A DNA stretch of 5,949 nt from Gammaproteobacteria bacterium (lineage in GTDB: Bacteria; Pseudomonadota; Gammaproteobacteria; UBA4575). Shown piece after piece: positions 5,935 to 5,949 of the stretch. A model generated the notes under the pieces. That model had not been told where the DNA came from and did not search any database. It saw nothing but the letters and a program-made list of their open reading frames with translations. The translations under genes were made by a program, and so were the position numbers. The stretch spans positions 1 to 5,949 of the forward strand of contig JAPUHH010000075.1 of the NCBI GenBank assembly GCA_027297825.1, given 5' to 3'. The first letter of the stretch is position 1; each line of letters begins with the position of its first letter.

Positions 5935-5949
5935 CTAGCCTATTAATTA

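Overview
The window looks like chromosomal DNA from a Gram-negative bacterium, most likely a marine-type gammaproteobacterium. This rests on three exported proteins (one with a twin-arginine signal), a DUF2059 protein, a relic of an OprB-like outer-membrane porin, and moderate to low GC with AT-rich spacers. The genus is not identifiable from the sequence. All four intact genes lie on the minus strand, so they read from right to left. The only plus-strand coding traces are a 25-codon tail at the left edge and a decayed porin fragment.

Reading in the direction of transcription: (1) 5921-4398 encodes a 507-residue Tat-exported protein resembling the DUF1501 group, with a good ribosome binding site and a clear intrinsic terminator (4335-4366). 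(2) 4239-2803 encodes a three-part protein: a four-cysteine zinc ribbon, a class I methyltransferase core that resembles the carnosine N-methyltransferase (N2227) family, and a C-terminal PqqD-like winged-helix segment. Its only reasonable start is TTG, with no visible Shine-Dalgarno sequence. (3) After 38 bases, 2764-2213 encodes a small exported DUF2059 protein, probably co-transcribed with the methyltransferase. (4) After a 600-base gap, 1596-337 encodes a 419-residue exported protein of unknown family.

The 600-base gap is not empty. It holds the N-terminal part of an OprB-type carbohydrate porin on the plus strand, with an in-frame TAA where a CAA codon was probably lost and no recognisable continuation after about 2040. 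Between this relic and the divergent gene 1596-337 lies an AT-rich spacer with a long imperfect palindrome (1642-1678) built on TTAGGA/TCCTAA half-sites.

The most unusual item is the methyltransferase domain fusion. The PqqD-like fold is the same fold as the RiPP recognition element, so peptide or protein methylation is a testable idea, but no precursor peptide is visible here. There are no tRNA or rRNA genes, CRISPR arrays or recognisable insertion sequences in the window.
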